DNA of 64,000 nucleotides from Strongylocentrotus purpuratus (taxonomy: Eukaryota > Echinodermata > Echinoidea > Camarodonta > Strongylocentrotidae). The DNA is taken from contig NW_022145609.1 of the NCBI RefSeq assembly GCF_000002235.5, positions 33,482,630-33,546,629 on the forward strand. Reading direction: 5' to 3'. Of the stretch, positions 25,501 to 39,225 are shown piece by piece. A program made the translations under genes and the position numbers. The first letter of the stretch is position 1, and every line of letters begins with the position of its first letter. The notes under the pieces are model-generated. The model saw only the letters and a list, made by a program, of their open reading frames with translations. It did no database searches and was not told the DNA's origin.

Positions 25501-27960
25501 GGGGTACAGACTGTACATGAAGACCACTGTACTGTCGATTAAATAATTTAAGAAGAAGAAAAAAAACTTCCTTCTCTTCCCTCTCTCTTTCTCTTTCCCC
25601 TCTCTAGCCTGTGGGTTGTTGGCAGATATATCAATAATTTGGTTGCAGAAATTTGGTTTAATTCAAAGTTCAAAGTATTTATGATACCCCATAAATGTGA
25701 TGTGTAAAATGCTGTACATTGCTCTCTTTGAAGTACCGGTACATCATTGTAATGGGGAAGAAAATCATATTGGATGGGTATAAATGATTTGAGGCCTTGG
25801 GGGAAAATGTGAATCATCTGCAACTTCCAAAGCTGCATTCTAACTAGACAGAACTTGAGAAGATGTGCATACAGGTCATTTCATGCATCCCACATGAATG
25901 CACTGCTATAAACGCTGTGTACAATATACCATTGCACTCGTCTTCACTCACATTATAAATCTGCTTTGAATTTCAAAGTAAACACGATACAAGCCCCTCC
26001 AATCCAATCGAAAGCATGATAATGTATACTGAGCCAAAAACTCATTATGAAATTGGCAAGCCCCCAACACTGAAATTGAGCGTGTATAAGGAGAATGCGT
26101 CTGGATCGATGTTAATCGTGATTTGATCAGTGTAGGAGAGATACAGGTACATGTGTAGGTGCAGTGTCACCTGTTACAAGGCTGAATGCTAGGATAAAAT
26201 AGCTAATTTAGCTATTGTAGCAAGTAGTCAAAATAACCACATTTTGTAAATTGTTAAGAATAACTTTGGAGAGGAAAGATTCCTTATCCTTTCCTTATTT
26301 GAAAGAATAATAGCAATGAACAAATATCCACCTGTAGACTGAAAATCATAATACGGCAGATCAAAAGACCTGGATGTGAAAATAATGGTGTATCTCGTCT
26401 GAGATATAGCCAGCATTAGCCTAGCCCCTAGCCCCTAGAGCCACCCCCCCCCCCCTCCCCTCCCCTAGAAAAAACAGAACTTGCAGTAAGACGCACAGGG
26501 CAGCCAAGATATATATGTACATGTGCTTTCCCTCCAGATGGAGAGGATTCCATTCACCCCCTCCCCCCCCCCCCCCCCTCCACCCCCTATCACCTGTTAA
26601 CTAATTTCTGGATACGCCACCAGCAAGTTGGTCCATAACATGTTCCAGCTGCAGGCTTTCACCTTTCAAAGCTTGAAATCATCCAACAAGATTATTTCTA
26701 AATATGCATATCAGCAGGTTGACTGTGGCAGTCCTACCAGAATTTTTTCACACATAGAAAAAAAAATCTTCAGAGACAAGACTGAGAAGTTGAATAAATG
26801 CCATTATAATGCAGGCCTGCTTTAAATTAATTGTTTTCTGTTTTCACATTCATCTTGATGTATACCAACAATTCTTCATGACATGAGACGTTGAGCATAC
26901 ACCCATGAACCCATTCTAAATCTTAAGAAGAAAGACAACCTCTTCCACGGCCTCACTTATTGAAAACCTGTTCTAATTTTCTTACAGTTGAAATTACCTC
27001 ATAAAGCACTCAACAGGTAATAAAGCAAAAGTGCTCCTCATATTTCATAAATGTTCATGTTTGAAATATGACACTTTGTATGTCTCAATTCATAATCCAG
27101 TCCCAAAACCTGTATGCTCTCTACACTTCCTTCCTCCTCAAATATCATGAGTCAACTATTAGGAACCAGCTTCCCACGATCGATGCAAAAAATGAAAAGG
27201 TCAGTCTGAGGCGATTCACAAGATGATATCTCAAGCCAAGCGAAGAATGTATGTTTTTACCTGCAAACTTTGCAGATAGAGGAAGAAAATATAGATCAAA
27301 CATCTTCACCTGGTTATGGAAAAGTTGCAAAAGATGAATGCTTCTTGTTTGCTTAAACCTGCAACCTGCAAGCAATAAGCGCTCTTGTTTGGCTAGCCTT
27401 ACAAACAGAGCTCTCGACGAGGATGACGCAATAAATATAGCAGCCGAAGCTTGCAGATATAATTTGAGGTGGTAAATATTGCATTTTCTTACTCAGCGTT
27501 CAGACCAGCAGCATTCATCGTATAGCTACAGGGAATAATTTTCCTGGTATCGCATCGCAATTTGCTATGCATTTTTGCATGACTGCTATACAAAATATCT
27601 TTTGTGTAGCAGTTTTCTTCCATAGAAATGTACAGAATTTCATTTGAAATATTTATCCATCGGCTGAAATTGCTAATCAAAAAATTTAAGGAAAATTATT
27701 CCCTGAGCTAGACGATAAGCAATTAAATTAATTCTTAGTCTGAACATGGTTTAAAGAAACTTTGGATAGTGAAACGCCTGTTTGAGTATTGTTTTGAACG
27801 AAAAGACAACAAAGAATCAGGGTGCCACTCTAGACTGCTCTGAAAACCATATCAAATGAAAATTGTACAGCTGGGTGGCGCTTGGCATTCGAACCTCATG
27901 GCACAAAATGTTATTACATTACATTACGATTGTGGCACAGTGTAAACAGGCCACTTGGTG
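22560..27960. other. Unique AT-rich DNA, little structure
   Basis: Apart from the possible element at 23002-23398 I see only homopolymers (T run near 24180, A runs near 23300 and 24090), C runs at about 26443-26455 and 26563-26578, and short open frames of no recognisable type. A GC-richer patch at 27360-27460 could be regulatory. Confidence 0.45.
23002..23398. mobile_element. Possible DNA transposon remnant
   Basis: Imperfect inverted ends of about 16 bp (AGAAATGCCAACC left; the right end inverted reads CAGAGATGCCAACTGTTCCG). The terminal motif AGAGATGCCAAC is, as far as I recall, typical of non-autonomous DNA transposons in marine invertebrates. The right half is CpG-rich. No clean target duplication, so boundaries are tentative. 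Confidence 0.4.
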
Positions 27961-27967
27961 TAGATTC

Positions 27968-29590
27968 AGATGCAGCTTGCATCTATGGAGGAACCTTTCC
28001 ATTCCCTCTGAAGGTCACACACAACTTTTCAGCTGTTTCCCCAGACCTCTAGAGTCTACAACACATCCCACATCCGATCTCGATTTGACACTTCTCGAAC
28101 GAGCCATGCAAATGAAGCATAAATGTCTTACATTCATACTTTGCATTTGCATATAAGCAGCAGTCCAATATCAGGCAATGTTCACATTTTTGGAGTATTT
28201 AAACAATAACAGTAAGAACACACTAGGTAAATGCATCTCTTCATTAAAACATCTCTTCATTAAAACCTCTCTGTCCTACATCAAGGTTACACAGCGTAGT
28301 TGCGCTCTAGGGTCTACACCACCAAACACACATCCTCTCTGGAATTGAGACATCTCCTGGCCATGTTCATATTGACAGAGACAGGAGTCTTTCAGGATGA
28401 GAGAAAATGTGAGAACAGTGTAGAGAGATGCAGCCCTTGCTCAAACTCTAAGTCCCACTACAAACCCAAGGTCAGAAAGAACAAATCAGCTCCTCTCCAG
28501 AGTCAATGCCAAAGACACATCCTCTCTGTAATTGAGACGTCTCCTGGCCATGTTCATATTGGCAGAGACAGGAGTCTTTCAGGATGAGAGAAGGATGTGA
28601 AAACAGTATAGGCAGATGCAGCCCTCTCTCTACATGTACAATCCCAAGGTCAGACAAAACTACTCTCCAGGGTCCTCAACCCAAACCCACATCCTCTCAA
28701 AAATTGAGATGTCTCACTGACCATGTTCTTCACACTGGCAGAGACTTGAGTCTTATGGGATGAAATTAAGATTTTGTGTGAACAGAGAAGGTATAAACAT
28801 TAATGTACAATGCTCTTGAGTGAAGTTTCTGTCACACCTACAGGTAACATGTAGAGCAGTTGCTCTCAAGGGTCCACAACACCGAACCATTATCCTCTCA
28901 AAACCGAGTCTCACTCTGAAGGCCATGTTCACATCGGTTAATACTAGACGCTTTCTGGATGAAAGTTGGATGTATGAACATGGTTCGTTTGTTTGTGTCT
29001 CCTCAGATCAAGATAAATGTATCTTGATCTTTGAACATGAACATGGTATACACTGTAGATGCAGCCCTTGATTAAAACCTGTCATTCCTACCACAGGATC
29101 ACACAGAGCATTTGCTCTCCAGGGTCTACAACACAAAACACACATCCTCTCTGGAACTATAATACTCTTGGCCATGTTCACATTGATAGAGACTAGTCTT
29201 GCAGGATGAAAGAACGACGTGAGAACAGTGTAGGCAGATGCAGCCTTTGCTTAAACGCTGAAGTCTCGCTACAAGCCCAAGGTCAGACAGAACAAATCAA
29301 TAGCTCTCTAGGGTCTAGAACGCCAACCCACATCCTCTCAAGAATTGAGATGTCTTCTGGCCATGTTCACATTATCAGAGACAAGAGTCTAGCTGGATGA
29401 AAGTACAGTATGAACAGAGTACGTGTAGATGTAACTCTTTTGATTGAAACCTTTCTGTCCCACCTCAGGGTCACGCCAAGCAAATCAGCTGCTCTCCAAG
29501 GACTACCCTACAACACAAACTCATATCCTCCCTGGAATTGAATCTATGTCTCTTGACCACGTTCACATCGACAGTTTATTTTAGAATGAA
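27968..29590 (+). repeat. Degenerate tandem array, unit about 190 bp
   Basis: At least eight head-to-tail units. The landmark CACATCCTCTCTGGAATTGA recurs near 28330, 28517, 28689, 28890, 29142, 29330 and 29522, with a more diverged unit at 27968-28100. Other shared blocks are TGGCCATGTTCACATTG, CAGAGACAGGAGTCT, AGGATGA-AG, GATGCAGCCCTTGC and CTCCAGGGTCTACAAC. Spacing is 172-252 bp. Plus-strand frames at 28300-28587 and 29206-29400 are short, end at different unit positions and are not kept open, so the repeat is probably non-coding. Confidence 0.85.
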
Positions 29591-30239
29591 AAAACACTCA
29601 CAATGCTGAACAAGCCTACTGTATATGTATGTACACATCCAGGGTATAGTGTAAATGCGGGCTGATGAACACGTAAATAAAGCTCTTTATGAAAGACTTC
29701 CTTCCCCGTGTTAACCTTTTTTAAGCCAGGGACATAAGATTTAGATCTGAACAAATCTGACAACACTGACCTTATGGGCAACAATCCCACCCCAAACCAC
29801 CGACTTTGATCTCGATCTTCCATCTCCCTCAAGGGTCTGAGGGGAGACTACCAATTTTCTCTCTGGCATTGATCATTTTGCCAGTGGACCTCGATCTCTA
29901 TCTCTGAGGAGTCATTTTGGGGAGAAGCATGACTTACACGGTTCAAGTTAACGTTGACACCTCAAGGTCCCTGGCCATGTGTCTGTGGGTCTCCGAGGAG
30001 CTCGTCCTGTAACAAGCATTTTCTCTCTTCAAAAAAGAAAAGAAGATTGTATAGCCATGCAAAAAGCGTTCCATGTAATGCATCCCGGCAAGAGGTTTCG
30101 AGCAAGTTCGGATACATGCCCATTCTATGCCGAGGAAACGGGTTGTAGATGTCGTGTAGCAGAGATAGGGTGAACATTGAGAGAGGCAACTCACCGTGTC
30201 AAATGATCTGATCGATTTTTCCAAGTACACCTACTCTAC

Positions 30240-33200
30240 ATCGTACACTTTTCTTGTTCACTGCATACATGTATATTATTAAGGATACGCATGCCGTGTA
30301 AATTGTATATACAGTGTACATGTATGAGATGCATTTTCTGGCAAATTCATACAATTTGTCCATACTGTTATTTGGAAAAATCAATTTCAATGGAATTATA
30401 TACATGTACCCTGCTGGAAAATGTCCTAAATGTAGGCATAAAAGTTCAATTTTTCCATTAATTTGGTTTGCAGTGTATATTTTATAAAAAGTGGTATTTC
30501 AGTCCTTTTTATCAATATTTGGGCAGGTCCAATGTATTTTGTCTTAAGGATACATTATTATTTTATCTATGTGAAAATTGATTTGTCCCGGTTTATGTTT
30601 CTTGAGAATGTGACATACAGCTTACATCCAAAAGTATTCAAAAAGGCCCTAATTCAACGAGTCCACCTTTAATCCTTAGGTTACGGTTACGAAAACACAG
30701 AAATCATCAAATTTACAAGGGGTATGAATACTGGTAATTTAGTTGTATAGTATACATTGAAGAAGATCAAATGTAGCCCAAGTAAACACTAATGACTAGG
30801 CAGCTTTTTTTAACAGTAAAATTACACATAATATGTGTTACTGCGTAGCATAGCATCAAATGAAAGCCATACAAGGATAGATCAAAGGTGAACGATTATG
30901 GTAAATTTAAGAGATGGAATTAAAACTCCAAAGGTTGCTTGCAGATGCCATAAAGACATTTCGTTTATTGCTAATGTATTTGAACTCCGCACACGATTTA
31001 TACTCTTTTGTGACAAAGTACATGTACTGTTAACGCATGCAGATGCATTTACAGTTATTTACCACATACAAAACCTAATCACAAACACAATTCACAAAAA
31101 TCAGGGAAAATTATCCACAAGGTCTAATGAAGAGCTCTACAAAAACAAGTATATTTTATACAGTAGGTTTGCGGGTGCACCATGCATTATTTTTGTATGC
31201 CATCATATTGATAGTCTACAACATACTATTTGCCATGACGATGATCATGCATACTGTACATATGTGTACTATTTGTAAATTTATAATTTGGCAGTTCAGA
31301 TCCCTACAGTTATAATGTCTACTCTGTCTAAGATCTATTTTCAGACCTCAAAAGCAAAGATTGAGTTTTGGTAAAGTGGAATTACATTTCAAAACAAACT
31401 GGTTTAAAGTAGTTCTGAAGTGTTTATAATACAGCAAATGTGTTGTTGTTGTTTTGTTAAGAAAATCAATAATGTATTAAATCACATGGTCTTTTCAAAA
31501 GTAGAGTTACAGAAGTGAAGAACACAACCTTACATTTGCCTGCAATACCACTTCTTATAGGTTAAGACTAAAGGCTAAACAGGCCAAGCAAAACTTCATC
31601 ATCTTTTGATAAAAAGTACTCAGTTACAAAAAAAAAGAACCATGATAATTGACAGAACTGTGGCCTAGTACAAACACAGCAAGTTCGGTTTGATCATATT
31701 AAAACTTATTTCCTGTCATTACTACAGTTGAAAAATTACCTCACTGCATCTAATCAGTGCAAGTGCTGAAATGAAATGGAGACTTTTTCTGTTTTAGTCA
31801 AATGGAAGATTCTACATGGGGTCCAAATTCATAGCAAGCCAAACAAAAAATGTGAGCAATACCAAAGAAAGTCTCCAATGCGGAACAGCAGACTGTTTAC
31901 TCAGTCCCAGACAAGAGACAGTACATTCGGTTCAAAAGTCGCACACTGCGTACAACAATTACCATTGTGGAGCCTGCAAAGTGTGTACACGCCTCACTGC
32001 ACAGTCGCACAGCAGTAAGAGAGCAACGGCAAAATGCAATATCTATAAAAAGGCGTACATGGAAAAAGACAATGCCATGACTACATTAGTGCAATTGAAT
32101 ATGACTCTATGGCGGAATAATTTCAAAATTGCCGTCCCAAAAGAGGCTCTGTGCCCCCCCCCCCCCCCTCCCAACAAAAACACACACACACCAATAACTT
32201 GGAGGAATCGTGACCTACATGAATAATAAACGACACATTCATACGCATCACGCGTTCACGGATTGGAAATGCAAACCGCGAAACGAAGATTAGGGAATTG
32301 AGAATATGAATATGAGAAAGCCAAAGACAGGCATTGGTTATCCCTGCATCGCGGTATGGCCACAGGTAAAAATCCACAGGAATGCACAGCAACACAATCA
32401 GAGCAATTTCATTATTACCCACTTCCTCTATCCAATTGACATTTGATTTGGCTACATAGCGCACCTGTTCAATGATAGTACATGTATGGACTATAAGTCC
32501 AAAGATGATAGATACACATACACGAAAATCAAATCCCAAGCTAGTTGGACTGTTCAAAATAGCATACTTCTTTGTCATGGGACCTCTTTCCAGATATGAG
32601 TTTGAGTGAGATATTGGCACTGCACTCTTTCTGAAATTCCTTGTTTTACTAGTAACTTTTTTTTCAGTTTTCCGGCACTCTTTTCAATCATCCAGTTTCG
32701 AGAGCTACATTACATCATTCACTAAAAATCCTCATTAATGTATTGCTATCTTGTTAACAGGCTGTGATGCCTATGAGAGCATTTTATTCCAGAAGGTGAA
32801 TCGACGGCCTCCGAGCTATGGGACGTAGATACATGTAGATGGACATTGTGACTCAGGTTGTTTATAAATCTTCAATCAAAAGAAAGTAACATTACAAGAG
32901 GTAATAAGCAATGAGTCATTATCATACTAATGATTCTCTATTTACGAGTCAGATCTTATAAAAATTTGCAGATTTACCGGTACATTAAACGTTGTACAGT
33001 ATGTATTCCTTGAAAGCTTTCAAGGTGGAGGTAATTTAAAAATCACTCTTGTTGGTATGTCAATGCAAACATTAGCAGTTACATGTACATTAGTTAAATG
33101 GCATTATAAACTTTGAATTGCTTATGTTACTATCTAAATGCAGTTTCTAAGGTCAAGAAAGACATTACTCAGGAAAGGGTTTTAATTATGACAGTATAAG

Positions 33201-36200
33201 TGATTTGCAAAACAAATATCATATCCTGAAATAGAATACAGAAGACATTTGAACAGGAAAAAGACCGAGATTGCTACTTTAATGACACATTTAATTTGAT
33301 ATAATTGATAATCTTGATAAATTAAATAACTATAAACTCTTTGCTGATGACTCAACAGCATTATCCAGGGTAGTTTTCGTAAGTCTATTTTCATTTTTTT
33401 CATTTTTTTTTCTTCATCCTACATGTACCTCATTCAAATAATTCATTTTTTCTTTTTATAAATTTTTGTTTCCTTTATATTTTCTTTCTGATAAAGCTCC
33501 CAAGACTCAATTTAAGTCAAATTTTATTCTCAATAACAATGAAACAAAGAATTAATGTACCTCACTTCTTTTCACTCTTTCAAACTTCTTTACAGGGAGG
33601 AGGGGAACTAAGGACTTCCTATTAACAAAAAAATAACCAAAGTGATTTGCTCTTTGCAGACCTTGCTAGACCAACAACTCCACAGAAAATGCTTGAGCCA
33701 AAAGAGCAATAATTCATCATTTTGCACAGAATTGATTTGATGCCTTTGCGGTTCCAAACAAGGCAATATGCTTGCCCATCTGCCATTAAAAAAAATGGGC
33801 ATGTTTTCTGATCAGGGGAAATTACCCAACCGTTACTACATTGTAGCTTGAGCTACTTCTTAGTGCAAATCAGGGCTATCAGTTGCCCTTAGGATATCTG
33901 AGCCATTTAGTGTTGCCCTAAGGAAGCGGGCTAGCTGAGCGGCAACCCTTGAAGTTGTTTCCTCGATCACCTTCTTGGGGGTAGTCAAGTTTTACACCAT
34001 GGAATTGCCAGCTAGACACATTTCAAATCAAGAACACACAACACAAACATCCCACGGATTAGGGCTTAGGCAAGGGCAACGTTCTTGCTTTCATTCAAAG
34101 GGAGCACATCTGGCATTCGCATAATGCCCAGAGAGGTGGGTGGAGAGAACAAAAAATATCTTATTTTTAAGACTGGCACAGGTTATTCTCTAGGTACTTC
34201 TACAATAAATTAACCAGCTGTGGGGGAGGAGAGGTGGACCCATTTTTTTTCTATTCTTTATTATTGAACGATTTGAAGATTAAACTGTGCCTTCTAACAC
34301 CGCCTCCGATTGGGAAAGGGGAAGTATTGCAGTTAGAAATAGAAAAGAAGCAAGTCGTGACATACAAGCGTTCACATAATGTCAGGTTTCATCACTAAAA
34401 AAACTTGGCAAAAAGCAGATGTATGCATCCCAAAATTCATGTACAATGTGGCAAAGGTTTATACTGTACCTAGAATTATATTTTGCAGTATTGGGATTTG
34501 GAGGCATGGGTTGTGCTTCTTTCACAAACCAAAAATAAACATGTTGTTGTTGTGGTTTTGTTTTTATCGTGGTTTTGTTGCTGTTGTTGCTGATGTTGTT
34601 TTCTGTAACAGTTCTTTAAAGATGTTTCTCAGAGGCAATTTCTATGATATTTCACTTACAAACATTACCACGGATTCAAATTTCCTTTTATTCAATTTTC
34701 TGATCGTGTCTGGTTATTTCACAGAATTTTACATTACAATTTAATTTTTATTTCCTCTTCTGTTACAAGTAGTATCTTAGTGGCAAACTTACTAAAAATT
34801 TCCTTTATTCAATAATATCAATCGCATCATCTTCTCAAAGGCTGTATCCGGGAGCAAAAATGAGAGACGGTGCTCTTTCAATAAAGTTTAATATGTGGGA
34901 GATTTCCCGCCACAAAGCTCTGCTCTGAATTTACTCCAATGCTAGCAGACTACGCAAACAATAATCACTAGCCCATCAAATAGAATCACTCAGCGATATC
35001 GCAAGCTATTCAACACAAAGGTCATGAGCCAGGTCATTTAATTCTCTGTATTTAAGCACAATTTATGAAGCGTCCTTCCTCATTCTGATAAATGTTATGG
35101 TATCTGATATGTGGCATGACCTGTATGAGGAAAAATGAATGTGCAGATCATGTGACATGAAAACCTGAAATAGTATCATGAAAATTATTTATGTCTGTTT
35201 TGAGCCAGAAGGGCATTACCTTGTATATTTTAATACAGAGTAAACAACATTTTGCTCTAAACAGATTTTTACTGTCATATTAGTGAAAGGAAAATACATG
35301 GGTAATTATCATTACACATTCAAAGTCAGCCTTCTAATTGGTGTTTGCATCTACATTAGATGCGCATAAAATATGTCATTTGTGAAATATCTGTGTTTGC
35401 AGCCACAAATGCACAGTCATTAACCATGCTTTGTCATAATTTAGATTTGATATGATTAAATCATATTGTCACTAAAATAGAGAGATGAAATAGTTTCTAT
35501 AAACCATCAATTGGATCATTAGGTGTTATTTACAAGCAATAACATGATGGTTAAGACTAATCAGCAACAAAATTCCACGTTATTTGATGACAGCTTTTCA
35601 AGCAACTGTGCACACAATAAATCAATTCTTCAAAGAAATGAGACAGAGTCTGAGCCCGTAGACTACAAGTTCCAATAGACATACTCACTGAAATTTACAT
35701 TACAAGTTCAAGCAAATACCCAACTCCCCCTCAACATCATGCATCAATATTGAGTTTTGTAGACATGTCACCTACTACTCTGAAATACTGTCTAAAATTG
35801 CTTGCGAAAACATATAGATCAAATGGAGCAACATGATGGGATTCACAACCTTCAATAACAATTTCTAATCAAGGTTCATGGAAATTAAAACCATATGTAG
35901 TCCCACCCAATGTCCAGTTCAGAAGGTATATATCTAGGCTAAATACACACAAAAGGTATTGAATTATCTACTCACAGTTGAACTTCACTGCACAAGTCAG
36001 TTTCAGATGATATTGCCAAGATGTCCGTCGATCTAAAACACACAATGTACACATGTACAGGTATGAAGTCATTATTATGAAACCTTTCAACTGACTTTGA
36101 TGGGTTGCAAAGAAAGCTTTTGAGTATAATTGGATTCTGTTATAAATCCTGGTTTGCAAATCTTTTTTAGAATGTGATTTGTTACATTGGGGGGGGGGGT

Positions 36201-37480
36201 CCCATAGAGATACAACCAGGGCATCTATAAAATTAAAAATAATGAAATGTTTTAAATTGATCAGAATTTTGGTTCAGACAGTGAGCTCATACTTAATCAT
36301 GATTGTACTTTGCAAGCAATATGGCATACTGGATCAGATCATTCAGAGCACTAAATAACCTCTGGCATATATGTTGCCACTCACAGCCACACATATTTAT
36401 AACTTTCTCCTCCACTTAACTTAGGCCCAAGTGAAACAAAACTGTAGTTCTTGATAGAATATTGCTAAACAGTGAATGATCTCCATGTAAATTAGTACAC
36501 AATTCTCTTATTTTCTGCATGAGTTCTGGTTATGATAGAAAATATATTCTCACAGAATGCAACAAAACTTACGTTGAAGATTACAAACAAATGACACAAC
36601 AAACGATTTTGGTAGGAAATGTACAGGGGCTGAGTAATGAGTATAGAAAGATAAGGAAATCAAGGTAAGTAAGCCTGATGCCATGTCTTAAAATAACACA
36701 GGTCACAGATATGTGCAAATGAGAGTTGTGGTTTTTATAGAAGATAATGGCCAGTAAATTCTTGTGAGTTTGTTATTTTACTGGTTCAAACAATCGATCT
36801 ACTACAGGATAAACAATCCTGAATGAATTACAGCCATATTCTCCAGAGTCTCGATATACGATGCCCCTACCTGAGCCAAAGATTAGCTTTAAATACAGGA
36901 ACCAGAGCCAAGAGCTATGTGTTTTAAATAGCAGTGACAGCCTTCTTGCAGAGCAGCTGACGTAATGCTCTAAATGGGTCACTGGAGACTAACATGTAGA
37001 TAGTGCTTCCTTGAATGTTGACTATAATATAGTATACAATGTAATGTCCCAAGTTCCTTCCTTCTTTTTTTTTTTAATAAGTGGATGGGGAATACCCTCT
37101 TGAGCTTGCTCGCAAAGAGATCTTTTAGGGGTCGCAATACCCCCACCCTACCCGCCACCGGTCCTTTGGGGCTTGATGTTAGATGATCATTGCCCACATA
37201 TTTCCTTCACATGCAACTCAATATAATGACCAAAACTTCAAAATCACTTTTCTTACTGATCCTGAAACTACCGGTATGTAGGAAAACAGAAAAACTGTTT
37301 AAGACTTTGAGTTTCTTACAATGTACAGGTTTTAATGTAATTTTTTAACATTCACTTCATTGTTTTTGTTTGTTTGTTTGTTGTTTTCATTATCATTCTT
37401 TGGACTTAACTGTGTAGAATGTCAGGGTTTGTATAGTACGTTTCCCTTGGGGTAACCTCGCTAGTCATAACATTTTACTT
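30240..37480. other. Unique AT-rich DNA, no gene supported
   Basis: The longest ordinary frames of the window lie here (30898-31278 plus, 126 codons; 32123-32620 minus, 165 codons; 34379-34744 plus, 121 codons). None shows a family motif; the minus one runs through a poly-C tract at 32153-32168. A consensus donor AAG-GTAAGTAAG at 36664 lacks a convincing upstream acceptor. A G run lies at 36189-36199. Confidence 0.45.
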
Positions 37481-37489
37481 CTTATACAT

Positions 37490-37770
37490 GAAGGACCGCT
37501 ATTCATAATGTGGGATGAGGGCAGTACTAAAAAGGACCGCTATTTATAATACGAGATCGGGGTCGCTATTCATGATTTATATTGGGGGGTCACTACTCAT
37601 AAGGGCCATTACTGGTGAATAGCGACCCTCTTCTTGTATAATGAATAGGGACCCCTATCATAGCGACCCTCTTCTCATATTACGAATAGCGACCGTCTCC
37701 TTTGACTATGAGTAACGGTCCTTATGAATAGCGGTCCTTATGAATAGTAGTCCTTACGAATAGCAGTCCT
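37490..37770. mobile_element. Foldback element of GACC-GCTATTCATAA units
   Basis: The left half repeats AAGGACCGCTATTCATAA-like units; the right half carries the same units inverted (TATGAATAGCGGTCCTTA, GAATAGCGACC). Roughly five units per side, diverged, with no unique core to speak of. It would fold into a long interrupted hairpin. No coding frame. Flanking duplication not found. Confidence 0.75.
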
Positions 37771-37935
37771 CATCTTATGTCTTTTTAAATAGCGAGCAGC
37801 CCCCATTTTCCTGCCCCCCCCCCCTCCCCTACATGAAACTCCAGCCTAGAGTCTATGTCATGTCTTGCGGCTAGGGGCCTTCAGCCATAGCCAAGACAGC
37901 ACAGGGTACACCCTCACTTGAGCAAATACCAACAC

Positions 37936-38134
37936 CCCCCCCCCCCTTAAATTTCAATATTTTTAGGGCAAGGCCACTTTTCTGTAGACCCTACCAAGGG
38001 CACATTCCTATATTACAGCACAAATAGGAATAATTGGAAAGGGCACAAAAAATCTCCAAGGCCAATGAAAAGGCCAATCAAAAGGGCATCCACGGCCATG
38101 GCCTTGGGATTAATTTAAGCCCTGCCCCCCCCCC
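37936..38134. mobile_element. Possible non-autonomous DNA element, degraded
   Basis: The two ends are C runs bordered by CTTAAATTTCAAT (left) and ATTAATTTAAGCCCTG (right), which are loosely inverted. The right end read backwards, CAGGGCTTAAATTAAT, is a terminus I associate with hAT-like elements. The interior repeats AAGGCCAAT and AAGGGCA motifs. The C runs hide any target duplication. Confidence 0.4.
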
Positions 38135-38830
38135 CAAAAAAAACACCATTTGGCAATTTTTAATTTTAATTATCATCTCAATGAAAATGAATCAAATTTT
38201 AGTGACATTCTTCAACTCAAGTTGCACGATTTAGGCATTTAGCAATGGAAAGAGCTGAATTTAAAGTTTTACATCTCTCACTGTCTCAGCTCATCAAAAA
38301 GAGTGTTTAGCTTCACACACCAATCGTCACCGACACCGACACATTACATAGCACATCTCATGGCGAATGCAACTTCCAATGCATGCACCCACATACTGTT
38401 CAAAATGTCCCGCATTGTCACTCGTTTTTTTCGTGCGAGACAGAAGCCAATTAATCCCGTCAACGAGCAGTTTTCATTACAATTTGAGCAAGACAGAGGC
38501 GCAATTTTAAACTTGATTTATTTACATCATTTGATATAATTTTTGAGCAATTCAATCAAAATAAATACCGCACCATTTTGTTGGTTATGCAAGATAGTCA
38601 CTCATTTTCGAATGAAGTTTTCCCGCTGAACGTTTTGGATCGGACGCGGTAGCAGAATGCCTAGATCGAGTGTGTGTATACTACGGTGACAATGCATTCG
38701 TTTTGCAATGAGCCAAGCTAGCCCCACGCATAAAGCACGAGGCATGGAAAAAGAAGACACGTTTTGGAAAATCATGATTTTGGGGTGACGGGATAGTGGA
38801 ATTTTGTCCACTCCCCTTCAGGCTACTCAC

Positions 38831-39190
38831 CCGTCCATTTCTCAGGGAATGAAGAAGAAGGTGATCAGGATAGAAATGTAGAGAATAGAGATGAGAGAGG
38901 CTACAGATCAGAAGAGCTAAAAGACTGAGGCAGGTAGTTGATACATGAACGGGTTGCGTACTGTCCGTGTAAGCAATCTAAATGCAAAATTGAATCGCAC
39001 ACATAAATATACACACAAACACAATAGCTGTAGCTAGCATACGACGCTCGCCTGCGCAACGCATTCATTCAGCGAACATTCAATACGCTCCGTTTCGTAG
39101 TACCGTGCGCACTGCACTGTACGATTGCGGCCGCGGTTTCAGGCGAGCTAGCCATACAGAATAGAGGCGACGATTGTGTAGCGTGTGTTC
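38831..39190 (-). CDS. Candidate 5' exon of a minus-strand gene
   Basis: The minus strand has a consensus donor, GGACGG then GTGAGT, with the exon ending at 38831. Eight bases before it is an ATG in good context (GAGAAATGGA, at 38838-38836), giving Met-Asp and then a split Gly codon. Upstream the strand is CpG-rich and pyrimidine-rich, as expected of an untranslated leader; the far end is a guess set by the CpG-rich zone. Earlier ATGs exist in the leader, which weakens the start choice. The next exon would lie at lower coordinates and was not identified. Confidence 0.38.
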
Positions 39191-39225
39191 GTAACAACAT
39201 TCGACCGAGCGAGGTCGAATAATGG
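38990..39225. promoter_or_regulatory. CpG-rich, possibly divergent promoter
   Basis: The densest CpG stretch of the window. It contains GCGGCCGC at about 39127, NRF1-like TGCGCAACGCA and TGCGCACTGCA near 39053 and 39107, and an ATAATGGCGGC YY1-like site at the plus-strand ATG. It lies between a minus-strand first-exon candidate and a plus-strand start. No TATA box. Motif matches are by eye. Confidence 0.42.

Noticed and set aside
27968-29590. CRISPR-like array
   Set aside because: Units are ~190 bp, diverged throughout and without short direct repeats plus unique spacers; the DNA is eukaryotic.
32123-32620. 165-codon minus-strand frame with two hydrophobic stretches
   Set aside because: It crosses a poly-C tract near its end, lacks splice context and any family resemblance; plausible as a chance frame.
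36627-36664. 38-base exon before AAG-GTAAGTAAG
   Set aside because: The upstream AG has no pyrimidine tract; only the donor is convincing.
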